Origin: Planctomycetota bacterium
GTDB taxonomy: Bacteria > Planctomycetota > Phycisphaerae > WQYP01
Length of the DNA stretch: 64,000 nt
Assembly (NCBI GenBank): GCA_021827645.1
Contig: JAKAVA010000103.1
Coordinates: 22,382-86,381, forward strand
Direction of reading: 5' to 3'
Shown: piece by piece, positions 9,996-20,112 of the stretch
How the letters are laid out: each line of letters starts with the position of its first letter
How positions within the stretch are numbered: position 1 is the first letter of the stretch
Translations under genes and position numbers: made by a program
The notes under the pieces: generated by a model
Told to the model about the DNA's origin: nothing
The model's database searches: none
Seen by the model: only the letters and a program-made list of their open reading frames with translations

Positions 9996-10724
9996 ATGAT
10001 GATCCGCCCGCTGCCCCTGCTGATCGGGCTTTTGGCGACCGTTGCGATGGGTAACCCGTTGCCCCGAAACGGTGAATACGTAGATTTCGGCGTTAAGTCG
10101 CATGCGACTTTGAATCGCGACGCTACCGCGCCCGTGCCGCTTTCAGCGTCCCCAACATTTCGTAATAAACGGCCGGTCGTGATCGATCCGGGGCATGGAG
10201 GCAGAGATCCGGGCACCCATGGCCGCAATGAAGTAGATGAAAAAACGGTGACCTTGGCGGTTGGCCGCGATCTGGTTCCGTTGCTGCGAAAGGATCGAAT
10301 CCGGTTTATTCTCACCCGTGACCGGGATAGGTATGTAAGCCTCCAGCACCGGGCGGCAGTCGCCAACCAGACACACGCCGCATTGTTTGTGAGCCTCCAC
10401 TGTGACGAATACAGCCATCACAGCATGCACGGCTTCACGGTGATCTATGCGCAGGGCGCTTCCGCCGATTCCCGATTAGCGGCCGGACTCATCGCCGCCG
10501 GCCTCAAGCATGAGCACTTCTTCTGTCACGACGTGAGAGCCGAGGTCCGCCATCTGTATGTCTTGGACAATACGACGTGCCCTGCGGTGCTGGTGGAAAT
10601 GGGGTTCATGAGTGACCCACGCGATCTGAAGTATCTCTGCTCGCACGGCGGTCAGGTACGGCTGGCGAAGGGAATCGCCCGGGGCATCGCCGCTTATCTG
10701 CATGCGACGAGCCGGAGCAAATAA
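9996..10724 (+). CDS. N-acetylmuramoyl-L-alanine amidase (Amidase_3)
   Basis: VVIDPGHGGRDPGTHGRNEVDEKTVTLAV, SLHCDEYSHHSMHGFTVIY, LVEMGFMSDPRD. Confidence 0.92.
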   Translation: MMIRPLPLLIGLLATVAMGNPLPRNGEYVDFGVKSHATLNRDATAPVPLSASPTFRNKRPVVIDPGHGGRDPGTHGRNEVDEKTVTLAVGRDLVPLLRKDRIRFILTRDRDRYVSLQHRAAVANQTHAALFVSLHCDEYSHHSMHGFTVIYAQGASADSRLAAGLIAAGLKHEHFFCHDVRAEVRHLYVLDNTTCPAVLVEMGFMSDPRDLKYLCSHGGQVRLAKGIARGIAAYLHATSRSK

Positions 10725-10818
10725 ATCGTTCATATGGCTTTCATGTTGGGCGATTATCGTGCTGATCATGGGCTTCGGGTGTTCCGAGGCCCCTTTGGAC
10801 ATTTTAAGGAGTATTCCC

Positions 10819-11202
10819 ATGCAACACATCTTTCCCAAACTTCTCGTAGCGGCCGGCATTCTGACGGTCGGTCTGGTGTCAACTTCCATGGCAGGCGCGC
10901 AGCCCGCGCTGCTCGGGAATGTGAGCCGAACGATGCAGTCTCCGTCGCGGCAGTTGGTGGCAGCCACAAGCTACCGTTACCTTCAACGGCTTGACAGTTT
11001 GGCCGGAAATTCACTCGCCAATTCAAAATGGGCTTACGTGTCCCCGGGACGGCATGGCGCCATGAGATTTGATCGTGATGGCGACCACGAGCATGAGCAT
11101 GGCGACCATCACGACCACGAGCATGAGCATGGCGACCATCACGGCCACGAGCATGAGCACGGTGACTATCACGGCCACGAGCACGGTGGCGACGGAGATT
11201 GA
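10819..11202 (+). CDS. Exported protein with His-rich tandem-repeat C-terminus
   Basis: Start MQHIFPKLLVAAGILTVGLVSTSMAGAQ (signal peptide-like), preceded by aaggag; C-terminus DHEHEHGDHHDHEHEHGDHHGHEHEHGDYHGHEHGGDGD. Confidence 0.75.
   Translation: MQHIFPKLLVAAGILTVGLVSTSMAGAQPALLGNVSRTMQSPSRQLVAATSYRYLQRLDSLAGNSLANSKWAYVSPGRHGAMRFDRDGDHEHEHGDHHDHEHEHGDHHGHEHEHGDYHGHEHGGDGD
11081..11190 (+). repeat. ~30-bp tandem repeat encoding GDHH(D/G)HEHEH
   Basis: Consecutive units ggcgaccatcacgaccacgagcatgagcat / ggcgaccatcacggccacgagcatgagcac / ggtgactatcacggccacgagcac, preceded by a partial unit. Confidence 0.85.
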
Positions 11203-11235
11203 ACCCGAAAACCGAAGCGGTAAACACTCCCTAAC

Positions 11236-11277
11236 CCGCGCCGATCCTCCCTCAGGGCGGCGCGGCCCCTTTTTTCT
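11236..11277 (+). terminator. Rho-independent terminator after the His-rich gene
   Basis: Perfect 8-bp stem CCGCGCCG...CGGCGCGG with a 14-nt loop followed by ccccttttttc. Confidence 0.7.
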
Positions 11278-11342
11278 GTGCATATTGTTAGACTGTTCCC
11301 TGCATGGTTTAGAGTTGTTTATTGATTTGGTGGATTTGGCAC

Positions 11343-12017
11343 GTGCGCATCTTACTGGTTGAAGATTTCCGACCCCTTCGGGCATCGATAGCACAGGCAC
11401 TGCGCGAAGCGGGGTACGTTGTGGACGAAGCTGGCGGCGGCCGCATCGCCATCTGGTCGCTCGGCAGCCGACAAATCGATGTGGTGGTTTTGGATATTAT
11501 GCTGCCGAATGTTGATGGTTATGAGGTGCTCAAGAAAGCGCAGAGTCAACCCAATCCGCCAGCAGTGCTGATGCTGACCGCAAAGGATACTCTTGAGGAC
11601 CGGGTCAGAGGGCTGGATGCAGGTGCCGATGACTATCTTATAAAGCCCTTTGCACTGGAGGAATTGATGGCGCGTATTCGGACGTTGATCCGACGCCGCC
11701 ATCGGGTTGATTCCGCAGTCCTGAAGATTGGGCCGCTGACACTTGATATCAACGCCCGGCGAGTATACCGAGGCGAGATGGAGGTTGTGCTGAGCGCCAG
11801 TGAGTATGCCATATTCGAATATCTGGCGCTGCGTCGGGGGCAGGTTGTATCGCGAGCTGACATCTGGGATCACACGCATGGCGGCGATTCGCCCCCTGAA
11901 AGCAATGTGGTGGACGTATTTATCAAACTGCTTCGGAAAAAAATTGATTCAGCCGCCGGATGTCGAATGATCCATACGCGTCGGGGGCTTGGTTACGTGC
12001 TGGTAGCGCCGGAATGA
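11343..12017 (+). CDS. OmpR-family two-component response regulator
   Basis: VRILLVEDFRPLRASIAQALREAGY, VVLDIMLPNVDGYEVL, LMLTAKDTLEDRVRGLDAGADDYLIKPF; winged-helix C-terminus. GTG start probable. Confidence 0.93.
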   Translation: MRILLVEDFRPLRASIAQALREAGYVVDEAGGGRIAIWSLGSRQIDVVVLDIMLPNVDGYEVLKKAQSQPNPPAVLMLTAKDTLEDRVRGLDAGADDYLIKPFALEELMARIRTLIRRRHRVDSAVLKIGPLTLDINARRVYRGEMEVVLSASEYAIFEYLALRRGQVVSRADIWDHTHGGDSPPESNVVDVFIKLLRKKIDSAAGCRMIHTRRGLGYVLVAPE

Positions 12018-13609
12018 AATACTCGTTGCGAATCCGGCTGACGCTCTCCTGTGCCATCGCGATTGCCGTTCTTCTCGCGGGGCTCGGGGTGACGCTTTAT
12101 GTCAGTCTGCGGGGAGCATTTGTGTCGCGATTCGACTTATCGATGCGATCGCGGGCCGTACTCCTGATCAACTCGATTGATTGGGATGCCCGCCAAGGTA
12201 TTCATCTGAGTGAAGATTCGCCTCATAGTGCGGGGCTTTCGGGACTGGATCTGCCGCGCTATTACCAGATATGGACACGTCACGGTCAGCCTCTGCTTGT
12301 CGCTGGCGCACTGCACGGTCACCAACTCCGATTCGACGCGCATCCCTCGCACGGTGGTTCATTCCTGCATGTGAAGTTTTTCAAACATCGTGCGGCCCGC
12401 GAGTATATTTTTCAGATAGCCCGCAAGCCGGATGATGACGACCAGCATGGACAACATCAGCACGGTCGGCAGGATCCCGGGCCCAGCCATCATTTGGCTC
12501 CTGCTCGGCCCACCTCTGATCACCGGGACGTTGAGCCGCATCATCCCGACCGGGACAAGCTTCGGCACTACATTATTGCGGTTGCCAAGTCGACCGGCGA
12601 ACTGGATGCGGCTCTCGATAGCCTTGGATGGTCGTTAATCATCGCGTGTTCGGCGGCTACGCTGCTATCCGCAGCGGTCATGTGGCATCTGCTGGAACGG
12701 GGATTCAGATCGGTCGACAAGGTGGCGGACGCCATCACGCGTGTCGGTACGAAGGACCTGAGCGACCGGGTAGCCATCGCCGATGCCCCGGAGGAACTCC
12801 GGCCAATTATCGACCGATTGAATCAGCTCCTGCAGAGGGTTGAGGATACGGTCAATCGCGAAAAAGCACTGACGGCGGACATTGCACATGAATTGCGAAC
12901 GCCGCTGGCGGGCATGCGGGCTGCGACGGAATTGGCGGTATCACGTCCACGTGAGGCGGAAGAATATCGGCGAATTTTTCGGGATGTGCTGGCCAGTGAA
13001 ATGCAAATGCAGCAATTGGTTGAAAATCTACTGGTGCTGGCGCGTCTGGAGGCACACGAAGCCCGAACTTATCCGCTTGATGAATGCGACTGTACCGCGA
13101 TGATCCAGTGCCTGCTGGACGAGCGGTCGGCCGAAATTCACCAGCGTCACATCACCACACAAATTAAGCTGACCAATCCGGCGGTCATCAGGGCACCGAA
13201 GGAGTTGCTGCGCATCGTGCTGCGAAACGTCATCGATAATGCGGTTGCATATGTGAATGACGGCGGCACCATCAGCATCAGCAGTCATTTCAATTCACAA
13301 GCGTTCGTTCTGGAGATCGGGAATACCGGCAGCAAGATTCCGACGCGGGATGCCAACATGGTCTTTGAACGATTTTGGCGCGGTGATCATGCCCGCACCG
13401 GCTCGCATCGGCACAGCGGCTTGGGGCTCTCCATTGTCCGTCAAGCGGTGGAAAATATCGGCGGCATTGTCAGTGTCCGATCGGAGCAGGGGGAATGGTT
13501 TGAGCTTCGATTTGAATATCCGGCCAGCACCTCAGATGGCCACTCGGACCGCAGTAAAGTGCAAGAGGATGGGGAATCGAAAAACGGACGTACCTCCCGC
13601 CAATCTTGA
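12014..13609 (+). CDS. Sensor histidine kinase with His/Asp-rich extracytoplasmic region
   Basis: N-terminal TM, HAMP-like region, ADIAHELRTPLAGMRAATELA (H-box), NVIDNAVAYV (N-box), HSGLGLSIVRQAVE (G-box); start overlaps RR stop (ATGA). Confidence 0.93.
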   Translation: MKYSLRIRLTLSCAIAIAVLLAGLGVTLYVSLRGAFVSRFDLSMRSRAVLLINSIDWDARQGIHLSEDSPHSAGLSGLDLPRYYQIWTRHGQPLLVAGALHGHQLRFDAHPSHGGSFLHVKFFKHRAAREYIFQIARKPDDDDQHGQHQHGRQDPGPSHHLAPARPTSDHRDVEPHHPDRDKLRHYIIAVAKSTGELDAALDSLGWSLIIACSAATLLSAAVMWHLLERGFRSVDKVADAITRVGTKDLSDRVAIADAPEELRPIIDRLNQLLQRVEDTVNREKALTADIAHELRTPLAGMRAATELAVSRPREAEEYRRIFRDVLASEMQMQQLVENLLVLARLEAHEARTYPLDECDCTAMIQCLLDERSAEIHQRHITTQIKLTNPAVIRAPKELLRIVLRNVIDNAVAYVNDGGTISISSHFNSQAFVLEIGNTGSKIPTRDANMVFERFWRGDHARTGSHRHSGLGLSIVRQAVENIGGIVSVRSEQGEWFELRFEYPASTSDGHSDRSKVQEDGESKNGRTSRQS

Positions 13610-13704
13610 ACATGCTTCGGGGCGGATTTATCGATCCAGAGTCGGGAAAAGAATCTGGCGTCATTGCCATGCATGCGGAAGCAATTGAAGATGTTATACT
13701 GAAC

Positions 13705-13800
13705 GAGTCGCTAGGGGTGTCCCGCGGAGTGGCGGGACTGAGAATACACCCTTGGAACCTGACCCGGCTGGCACCGGCGTAGGGAATGCGATTCAATATC
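13705..13800 (+). promoter_or_regulatory. TPP riboswitch (THI element)
   Basis: ctaggggtgtcccgcggagtggcgggactgagaatacacccttggaacctgacccggctggcaccggcgtagggaatgcg: GGGGTG...CTGAGA...ACCCTTGGAACCTGACCCGG...CACCGGCGTAGGGAA core; directly upstream of thiC. Confidence 0.95.
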
Positions 13801-13855
13801 GTGATGTCGCATTTCCCTCATCCGGTTGTCAGACGCCAATTAAAGGAGCCGTTCA

Positions 13856-15574
13856 ATGATTCGCAGCGATGCAACGAAAAATCTTGTTACCCAATATGAA
13901 TTTGCGCGGGCCGGCATGATCACCCCCCAGATGGTCCGTGTAGCACAGCGTGAGGCCCAGACGCCCGAGTACATCCGGCAGGAGGTGGCCTGCGGTCGGC
14001 TGGTGATTCCCGCTAATATCCGCCATCTCGCCGGTGCCGGTGGTAAAACTGGGGTAAATTCTCCCATGGAGGTGGATTTCGGCCCGATTGAGGCGGTCGG
14101 TCATCCCGGAGCAACCGGTGACGCGGCACAGTTGTGGGTGAATCAAACGGTTGATCAGCGATGGGGAATTATTAACAATCCGGAGGCGTTCCGCGGGCGG
14201 TCGGCCCCGAAACGACTGGATCCGACAGGCATCGGCCGGATGATCAGCACGAAAATCAACGCGAACATCGGTGCATCGCCGGTGAGTTCCAACACTGCTG
14301 AAGAAGTCGAGAAACTCAAATGGGCGCAGAAATATGGGGCCGATACGCTTATGGATCTTTCCACCGGGGGAAATTTGGTGGAATGCCGACAGGCGATTAT
14401 CGACAACAGTACGATTCCGATCGGAACCGTTCCGATTTATTCGATGATCATCGGCCGCCGGATTGAAGACCTGAACTACGACATTATTCTGGCGGAAATT
14501 GAATGCCAGGCGCAGCAGGGCGTGGATTATTTCACCATTCATGCCGGCGTCTTGAAGGAACATCTGCCATTGGTAAAAAATCGCCTTACCGGCATTGTGA
14601 GTCGTGGCGGGAGCCTGCTGGCGAAATGGATGATCGTGCACAACAAGCAGAATCCGATGTACGAATTATTTGATGAAATATCCGCCATCATGCGGCAATA
14701 TGATGTGACGTATTCCCTGGGGGATGGTCTGCGGCCCGGTTGCTGCGCCGACGCCACCGATGCGGCCCAACTTGCGGAACTCAGAACGCTGGGTGAACTG
14801 GTGCACAGGGCCCGCGAGGCGGGTGTACAGGTGATGGTGGAAGGCCCGGGGCATGTACCGATGGATCAGATTGCGCTGAATATGCAGCTTGAGCAGCGGG
14901 TTTGTGACGACGCACCGTTTTACGTACTGGGGCCGCTGACGACGGATGTCTTTCCCGGGTATGACCATATCACCAGCGCCATCGGTGCGACCGAAGCGGC
15001 GCGGGCCGGAGCCGCGATGCTCTGCTATGTGACACCCAAGGAGCATGTCGGTCTGCCCAAGGCACAGGATGTCAAGGCGGGATGTATCGCCTATAAGATT
15101 GCCGCCCATGCCGGTGACATTGCCCGCGGCATCACCGGTGCACGACAATGGGATGATGACATGTCCAAGGCTCGGGCGGCGCTCAACTGGCCTAAGATGT
15201 TTGAACTGGCATTTGACGGGCACACCGCCCGAGCGCTTCATGATGAAGATCTCGAGGTTGATACCGATTTTTGTGCGATGTGCGGGCATGATTGGTGCTC
15301 CATGCGAATCAGCAAGGAGATTCAGGAGTTTGCCAGTGGAAAAGATGCGGCGTTTTTACCGGTTAAAACCGCTTCAAAATCGACAGGCGTTTCTGCCGAC
15401 GGATTAGAGCTGCTGAAACAGCGAGGCGTGCTTACGCAGGAAGAGATTCACAAGCTCGCCCATAAGGGTAAACCGATGGCGTGCCATTCGGATATCGTGC
15501 CGGATGAGGATACTGCAAAACTGGTGCAAATCACGGCGCTGGGTAAAACCACGGAGGAAATCCGCTCACGATAG
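13856..15574 (+). CDS. thiC: Phosphomethylpyrimidine synthase
   Basis: [54 protein letters not shown]-terminal [17 protein letters not shown]. Confidence 0.97.
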   Translation: MIRSDATKNLVTQYEFARAGMITPQMVRVAQREAQTPEYIRQEVACGRLVIPANIRHLAGAGGKTGVNSPMEVDFGPIEAVGHPGATGDAAQLWVNQTVDQRWGIINNPEAFRGRSAPKRLDPTGIGRMISTKINANIGASPVSSNTAEEVEKLKWAQKYGADTLMDLSTGGNLVECRQAIIDNSTIPIGTVPIYSMIIGRRIEDLNYDIILAEIECQAQQGVDYFTIHAGVLKEHLPLVKNRLTGIVSRGGSLLAKWMIVHNKQNPMYELFDEISAIMRQYDVTYSLGDGLRPGCCADATDAAQLAELRTLGELVHRAREAGVQVMVEGPGHVPMDQIALNMQLEQRVCDDAPFYVLGPLTTDVFPGYDHITSAIGATEAARAGAAMLCYVTPKEHVGLPKAQDVKAGCIAYKIAAHAGDIARGITGARQWDDDMSKARAALNWPKMFELAFDGHTARALHDEDLEVDTDFCAMCGHDWCSMRISKEIQEFASGKDAAFLPVKTASKSTGVSADGLELLKQRGVLTQEEIHKLAHKGKPMACHSDIVPDEDTAKLVQITALGKTTEEIRSR

Positions 15575-15616
15575 CCCCGCGATCTATATCGACGGATTAT
15601 CGAGGTGCGATTGGTT

Positions 15617-15898
15617 TTAATTCGACGGTGCGGTGTTGGATTTCGACTTACCGACAGCCTTACCCGCCCCGAGTGACGGTGAATGATCGTCACCCACCGG
15701 GCTTTGCCAATGCCCCCACATGAGGAAAAACCCAATGATGGCGGCTATGGTTGCGCCGGTGAGTTGGACGGTCCAATCCATGATCCCATGGGGTTTTGCG
15801 AGGTATCGAATACTTACGTAGAGGGTGGCCGCGAAAAAGGCCGCCGCCGTCGCCATCGATAATATTCCGCACACCCAGAATCGCGTTGAACTGCGCAT
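15617..15898 (-). CDS. Small membrane protein of unknown function
   Basis: 93 aa with two hydrophobic segments (FWVCGILSMATAAAFFAATLYVSI; TGATIAAIIGFFLMWG). Confidence 0.5.
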   Translation of the reverse strand: MRSSTRFWVCGILSMATAAAFFAATLYVSIRYLAKPHGIMDWTVQLTGATIAAIIGFFLMWGHWQSPVGDDHSPSLGAGKAVGKSKSNTAPSN

Positions 15899-15909
15899 AA
15901 ACCCCTCTA

Positions 15910-18126
15910 TCAGTTGCCTACAGCTTGCTGCAATAACGTCAGACGCATCATGGTGAGCGCCGTATCCAACTGCGTATCAAACGCCTCCTGTTTTATCGGC
16001 AGGGGGAGCTTTCCGCCATCGGCTTTTAGCGCCTTGGCTTTATCGGACGAATTGGGGATGATGTCCGCGTCCAACCAGGACTCTTGAAGGTCCAATAATT
16101 GCGCCGGCGAAAAGGGAACGGTGATATTGGGCTGCACGCCCCAGGTAGTGGCGTGTGGATTGCGCTGAACACATTCTCCGTCAGGGAGGTAGTAATGAGC
16201 AATTGTTAATTTGAGGATGGCATTGCCTTTCAATCCGATGGGATAAATATTCTGAACCGATCCTTTGCCATACGAGCGATGGCCAATGATCAATGCGCGG
16301 TGCCGATCATGCATGGAACCGCTGAATATCTCCGAGGCGCTGGCACTATCCTGATTGACCAGAACGATCATGGGAATGTCAGTCGGAACCAGCGGATGCG
16401 ATGTCGCATGCCAGGTTCGCTTGGGGCTTGTGCGCCCGTAAGTCGATAGGATAACACCGTTTTTAAGGAACATCCGGCACATCTGCAGGGCAATTTCCAG
16501 CAGGCCACCAGGATTGTAGCGCAGATCAACAATGATGCCGCGAACATGATGCCGAAGCAGATGATCAATGGCTCGCTTAAATTCTCTGGCGGTGTCACCT
16601 TCAAACTGGGTGACGCGGATGTAACCGATGCGCTGCCGGGGGTCGATCATAAATCGCCATCGTCCCGTTGCCGGGTTTCGCAAAAAGCCCGCGACGGAGT
16701 GTACTTCGATTTCCGCCCGCTTGAGATGAAACAGGAGCAGATGGGGCACACCGGCCCGGCGGATGCCGAGGGTTACCTTCGTACCGGGCCTGCCCATGAT
16801 TTTATGAATAACGGAATCGAGCGACATTCCAAGGATACTCTTGCCGTTTACCGTCGTGATGAGGTCGTTGGCCTCGATACCGGCACGATATGCAGGCGTC
16901 CCGTTGAGAGGGCTGATGACGCGGAGAAAGCCGTCATGTGGTTGAATCTGGATTCCCACGCCACCGAATTTTCCCTCCATCATCTTTTTAAATTCCGCGA
17001 CCTGATTAGGCCAAAAGACATCGGTGAAGGGATCCAGCGTACCGAGTGCACCATTGGTGAATTCTTTTACCATCACACCGGTCGGAATTTTAACCGTTTG
17101 CTTATCGGCGGAGAGGAGTTTACTCCAAATGGAGATCATTTGATCGGTATCGATCGATTGATGCCCTTGAGTGCGTTTAAGCAGATGGTTAATGGTATCG
17201 GTAAATCGCCGAACATCGGTAGCATTATTCAGGCGCGGGAATGTATCTGTCAGCATGGGTGTCTGGGGAAAAAGGCGTACCATTTTGAGACCGCCTGTAA
17301 GCAGTTGATGATAATTGAGGTTGAAGACCCAGCGATGTTCGGTCAAATCAAGGGCTTCAACGAGCAGGTCCTGATTGATCCCGCGGATGGATTTGTGCCA
17401 GTTGTGATAAGAGGGAGCGGTTTTTACGGTCGTGCTTTTCGGCGCCTTTTTTTGTCCGGGGATATGCGCACCAGAGGGAAGTACCGCCTCGTTTTTCTTG
17501 AGCAGGAACGATTCCTGCAACTTATAAAATTGTTTAGGGGTATATTCCGCCAGTAGAGTGGTTCGCCGCGTAACTTTTTGAAGCCGGTTGTAAAAACGCA
17601 TCGATATTTTGTACATCCGATTCAGTTGCGTGTAGAGTTCCAACGCATCGAGAAAGCGATTGGTACGCTCATATTCTGCGGCCTTACGGGCGGTGCGTTT
17701 AACAAGGTTGATCACCCAGGGTTTCTTTTTGAATGCCGGTTTATCGGTGCTCACCGCGTAGGCCGCAAGCATATGTTCGAATGCGAGAACGGGGTTTGCC
17801 TTGACCATTGTTTTTTTTGCCAGCGCGCACTGTTGTTGATAGGTTTTCGTCGCGAGAGCCGCCATAGAATTCATCTGCTTGAGATAACTGGTCAGCCAGT
17901 GGTGCAACTGAGCATCGGCCGGATCACCCTTTATCTCCGCATTTAGGTTCGCCAGTCCTTTGAGATTCTGCAGCATGACGAGATTCTGCGCCTTCTGCGC
18001 GAGCGCGGTGGTTTGAGGGGTAGCCGCCCGGGCCAGCAGAGTTGAAGCCATCATAGCGCCAAAAGCTGCGACAATGCATGTGAAATGTGATAACCCTGAT
18101 TTACGACATGGTGAGGTCTTATTCAT
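15910..18126 (-). CDS. S41-family C-terminal processing peptidase with PDZ domain, exported
   Basis: FGGVGIQIQPHDGFLRVISPLNGTPAYRAGIEANDLITTVNG (PDZ), VNQDSASASEIFSGSMHDRHRALIIGHRSYGKGSVQ (Ser/Lys dyad). Confidence 0.92.
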   Translation of the reverse strand: MNKTSPCRKSGLSHFTCIVAAFGAMMASTLLARAATPQTTALAQKAQNLVMLQNLKGLANLNAEIKGDPADAQLHHWLTSYLKQMNSMAALATKTYQQQCALAKKTMVKANPVLAFEHMLAAYAVSTDKPAFKKKPWVINLVKRTARKAAEYERTNRFLDALELYTQLNRMYKISMRFYNRLQKVTRRTTLLAEYTPKQFYKLQESFLLKKNEAVLPSGAHIPGQKKAPKSTTVKTAPSYHNWHKSIRGINQDLLVEALDLTEHRWVFNLNYHQLLTGGLKMVRLFPQTPMLTDTFPRLNNATDVRRFTDTINHLLKRTQGHQSIDTDQMISIWSKLLSADKQTVKIPTGVMVKEFTNGALGTLDPFTDVFWPNQVAEFKKMMEGKFGGVGIQIQPHDGFLRVISPLNGTPAYRAGIEANDLITTVNGKSILGMSLDSVIHKIMGRPGTKVTLGIRRAGVPHLLLFHLKRAEIEVHSVAGFLRNPATGRWRFMIDPRQRIGYIRVTQFEGDTAREFKRAIDHLLRHHVRGIIVDLRYNPGGLLEIALQMCRMFLKNGVILSTYGRTSPKRTWHATSHPLVPTDIPMIVLVNQDSASASEIFSGSMHDRHRALIIGHRSYGKGSVQNIYPIGLKGNAILKLTIAHYYLPDGECVQRNPHATTWGVQPNITVPFSPAQLLDLQESWLDADIIPNSSDKAKALKADGGKLPLPIKQEAFDTQLDTALTMMRLTLLQQAVGN

Positions 18127-18380
18127 CAAAACTGATTCCTGCTTCAACACGTTTCCACGGGGTGGTTCCTTTGTCAAACCCGCTGACACATTCTATACGG
18201 AATGTGCCGTGAAGTGTTTGCGGCAAAGTCGACTTATGGCGGCGATTCGGGTCTGCACCGATCCTGCGAACGGTATACCGCAGACCTGAGCGATTGATCG
18301 TGAGACTGGCGGGATTTAAGCATGTGGCGGAGTGGGGAGTTTTACGCAGGATGGAAATCGGAATTCACAGATTAAAAGCG

Positions 18381-19337
18381 TTATTTACGGGCGGAGGGAC
18401 GTTTTAATTGTGACTTGAGGTAGGCAAGAAATTGATTCAAGGCGTCCCGTCGCTGAGGAGAAGGAAAATTCATAAACGCATGCCCGACACCCTTGACCAT
18501 GATCAGCTTAACCGGTTTATGGGCATCCTTTAATGCCCCCGCCAGGGTAGAGGCCTCGATCGGAGGTACGAGCTTGTCTCGGGTGCCCTGAAAAAGAAGA
18601 GTAGGCACGGCGTGGTGCAAATAGGCAATGGGCGAAGCCGTGAGCATGCCATCGATGGGATGGAGTTTCAACCAATTTTTCAGATAATCCTGCACCAATT
18701 GATACGCCCAGGTTTTGCGGCTCAGACCGTGGATCAACATGAGATTGGTGGGCGTGTAGAATCCAATCACGGCCCGCACTTTAACGCGATCATTGGGGTA
18801 GGCCGTCGGGATGAAATATTTGGTTTGCGCGGTGTACGCCGTCATCAGCGCGAGATGGGCTCCCGCAGAACACCCGGCGACAAATATCTCATCGGGGCGG
18901 ATATGAAGTCGACGGGCATGTACTTTCAGCCACGCCAGAGCATTTTTGCAGTCGATCAGATCACCGGGAAAGCGCCCTCCGGCACCGATCAATCGATAGT
19001 TAATGTTGAAAACTTCGTAGCCGTTAGCGGCGAGCCGGATTGCCATGTATCTCACGCCCGTGTCGTTTCGGTTGCCCCACTTCCATGCGCCGCCGTGAAT
19101 GAGTAATACGGCGGGATGATTGCCGAGACTCCGCGGGATGTACAGATCTCCAGTCTGCGCGGGAGTACCGCCCATCACATACGGAATGTCACGCTTAATC
19201 CGGATCAGGTGCGCAAAGGGATTGGTGGTGGATGGTGCGCGCGCTGCCGATGTCCCAATCGCGGTGAATGTTCCCACCATGAGCGTGGAATACAGAGTTA
19301 ACATCCTGCGATTCGGCATAAGCAACATATTCTCCAT
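18381..19337 (-). CDS. Alpha/beta hydrolase (BD-FAE/HSL-like esterase), exported
   Basis: AVLLIHGGAWKWGNR, EIFVAGCSAGAHLALMTAY (GxSxG variant GCSAG), GTRDKLVPPIEA, GHAFMNF. Confidence 0.88.
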   Translation of the reverse strand: MENMLLMPNRRMLTLYSTLMVGTFTAIGTSAARAPSTTNPFAHLIRIKRDIPYVMGGTPAQTGDLYIPRSLGNHPAVLLIHGGAWKWGNRNDTGVRYMAIRLAANGYEVFNINYRLIGAGGRFPGDLIDCKNALAWLKVHARRLHIRPDEIFVAGCSAGAHLALMTAYTAQTKYFIPTAYPNDRVKVRAVIGFYTPTNLMLIHGLSRKTWAYQLVQDYLKNWLKLHPIDGMLTASPIAYLHHAVPTLLFQGTRDKLVPPIEASTLAGALKDAHKPVKLIMVKGVGHAFMNFPSPQRRDALNQFLAYLKSQLKRPSARK

Positions 19338-19399
19338 CAGTCGTCGGCGATTGATGTCAGTTCTTCCGACCAGTCTCCACGTTCGGACACCTACTGCGA

Positions 19400-20110
19400 T
19401 TATAGGTTGGCCAGGCTCTTGAAGCTCCACCCCTGATCGCGGATAAATGCCAGAATATCCGGAAGCGCAGCCACCGTTTGCGCCTGCGATGCGTGGCGGC
19501 GGGCGTATTCCAGACCATCATGAAGCAGAATAATATCACCGGCAGAAAGCTTTTTTGTAATCCGTGTAAAAATACGCTCTGCGGGTGCCCCGGTGGTGTC
19601 CCACGCCCAGGCTCGCCACCCAACGTAGCGCATCTGCAATTCTCTGACTGCGGCTGCCTGATTCCATATCTTAAATCCCATCGGCGCACGGAACAGGTTA
19701 GGGCGCGATCCTGAGAGCTCGGCAATCAGATCGCTGGTTCGCTGCAACTGAGATCGCCAATAGCCCCGGCTGCCCATTATGCCGGCGTGATCATGGCTCC
19801 AGGTGTGGTTTGCGATGCAGTGTCCGGCGGCGAGCATATCGCGCACCAGCGATTGGTGGGAAGCCATGTTCTCGCCGATGCAGAAGAATGTCGCCCTGGC
19901 TCCAGCCGATTCCAGTGCTTGGAGAATGGGAACCGTAAATTGCGGGGTTGGGCCATCATCAAATGTAAGTGCGACGGCATCGGTATCAGGTACGCATGAA
20001 ATAATCGGCGCCACCAGAGGCGAATTGTGGTAAAGCACCGCTCCCAAAGCCGTCATAGCACCGGTGTAGGCAACGGCGCCAAGTCCGACCGCTTCTGCGG
20101 AACTTATCAT
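19400..20110 (-). CDS. Polysaccharide deacetylase (NodB/CE4-like)
   Basis: AVALTFDDGPTPQFTVPILQALESAGARATFFCIGENM, HCIANHTWSHDHAG, GDIILLHDGLEYARRH. Confidence 0.92.
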   Translation of the reverse strand: MISSAEAVGLGAVAYTGAMTALGAVLYHNSPLVAPIISCVPDTDAVALTFDDGPTPQFTVPILQALESAGARATFFCIGENMASHQSLVRDMLAAGHCIANHTWSHDHAGIMGSRGYWRSQLQRTSDLIAELSGSRPNLFRAPMGFKIWNQAAAVRELQMRYVGWRAWAWDTTGAPAERIFTRITKKLSAGDIILLHDGLEYARRHASQAQTVAALPDILAFIRDQGWSFKSLANL

Positions 20111-20112
20111 GA

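Noticed and set aside
10766-11400. Antisense ORFs over the His-rich repeat (153 aa RGRDGRHAHA-type and 125 aa LMLVVVMVAM-type)
   Set aside because: Mirror translations of the GAC/CAT/CAC repeat; sense gene has signal peptide, RBS and terminator.
16546-17556. 336-aa plus-strand ORF opposite the S41 peptidase
   Set aside because: Antisense shadow of a well-conserved PDZ/S41 protein; no domain features.
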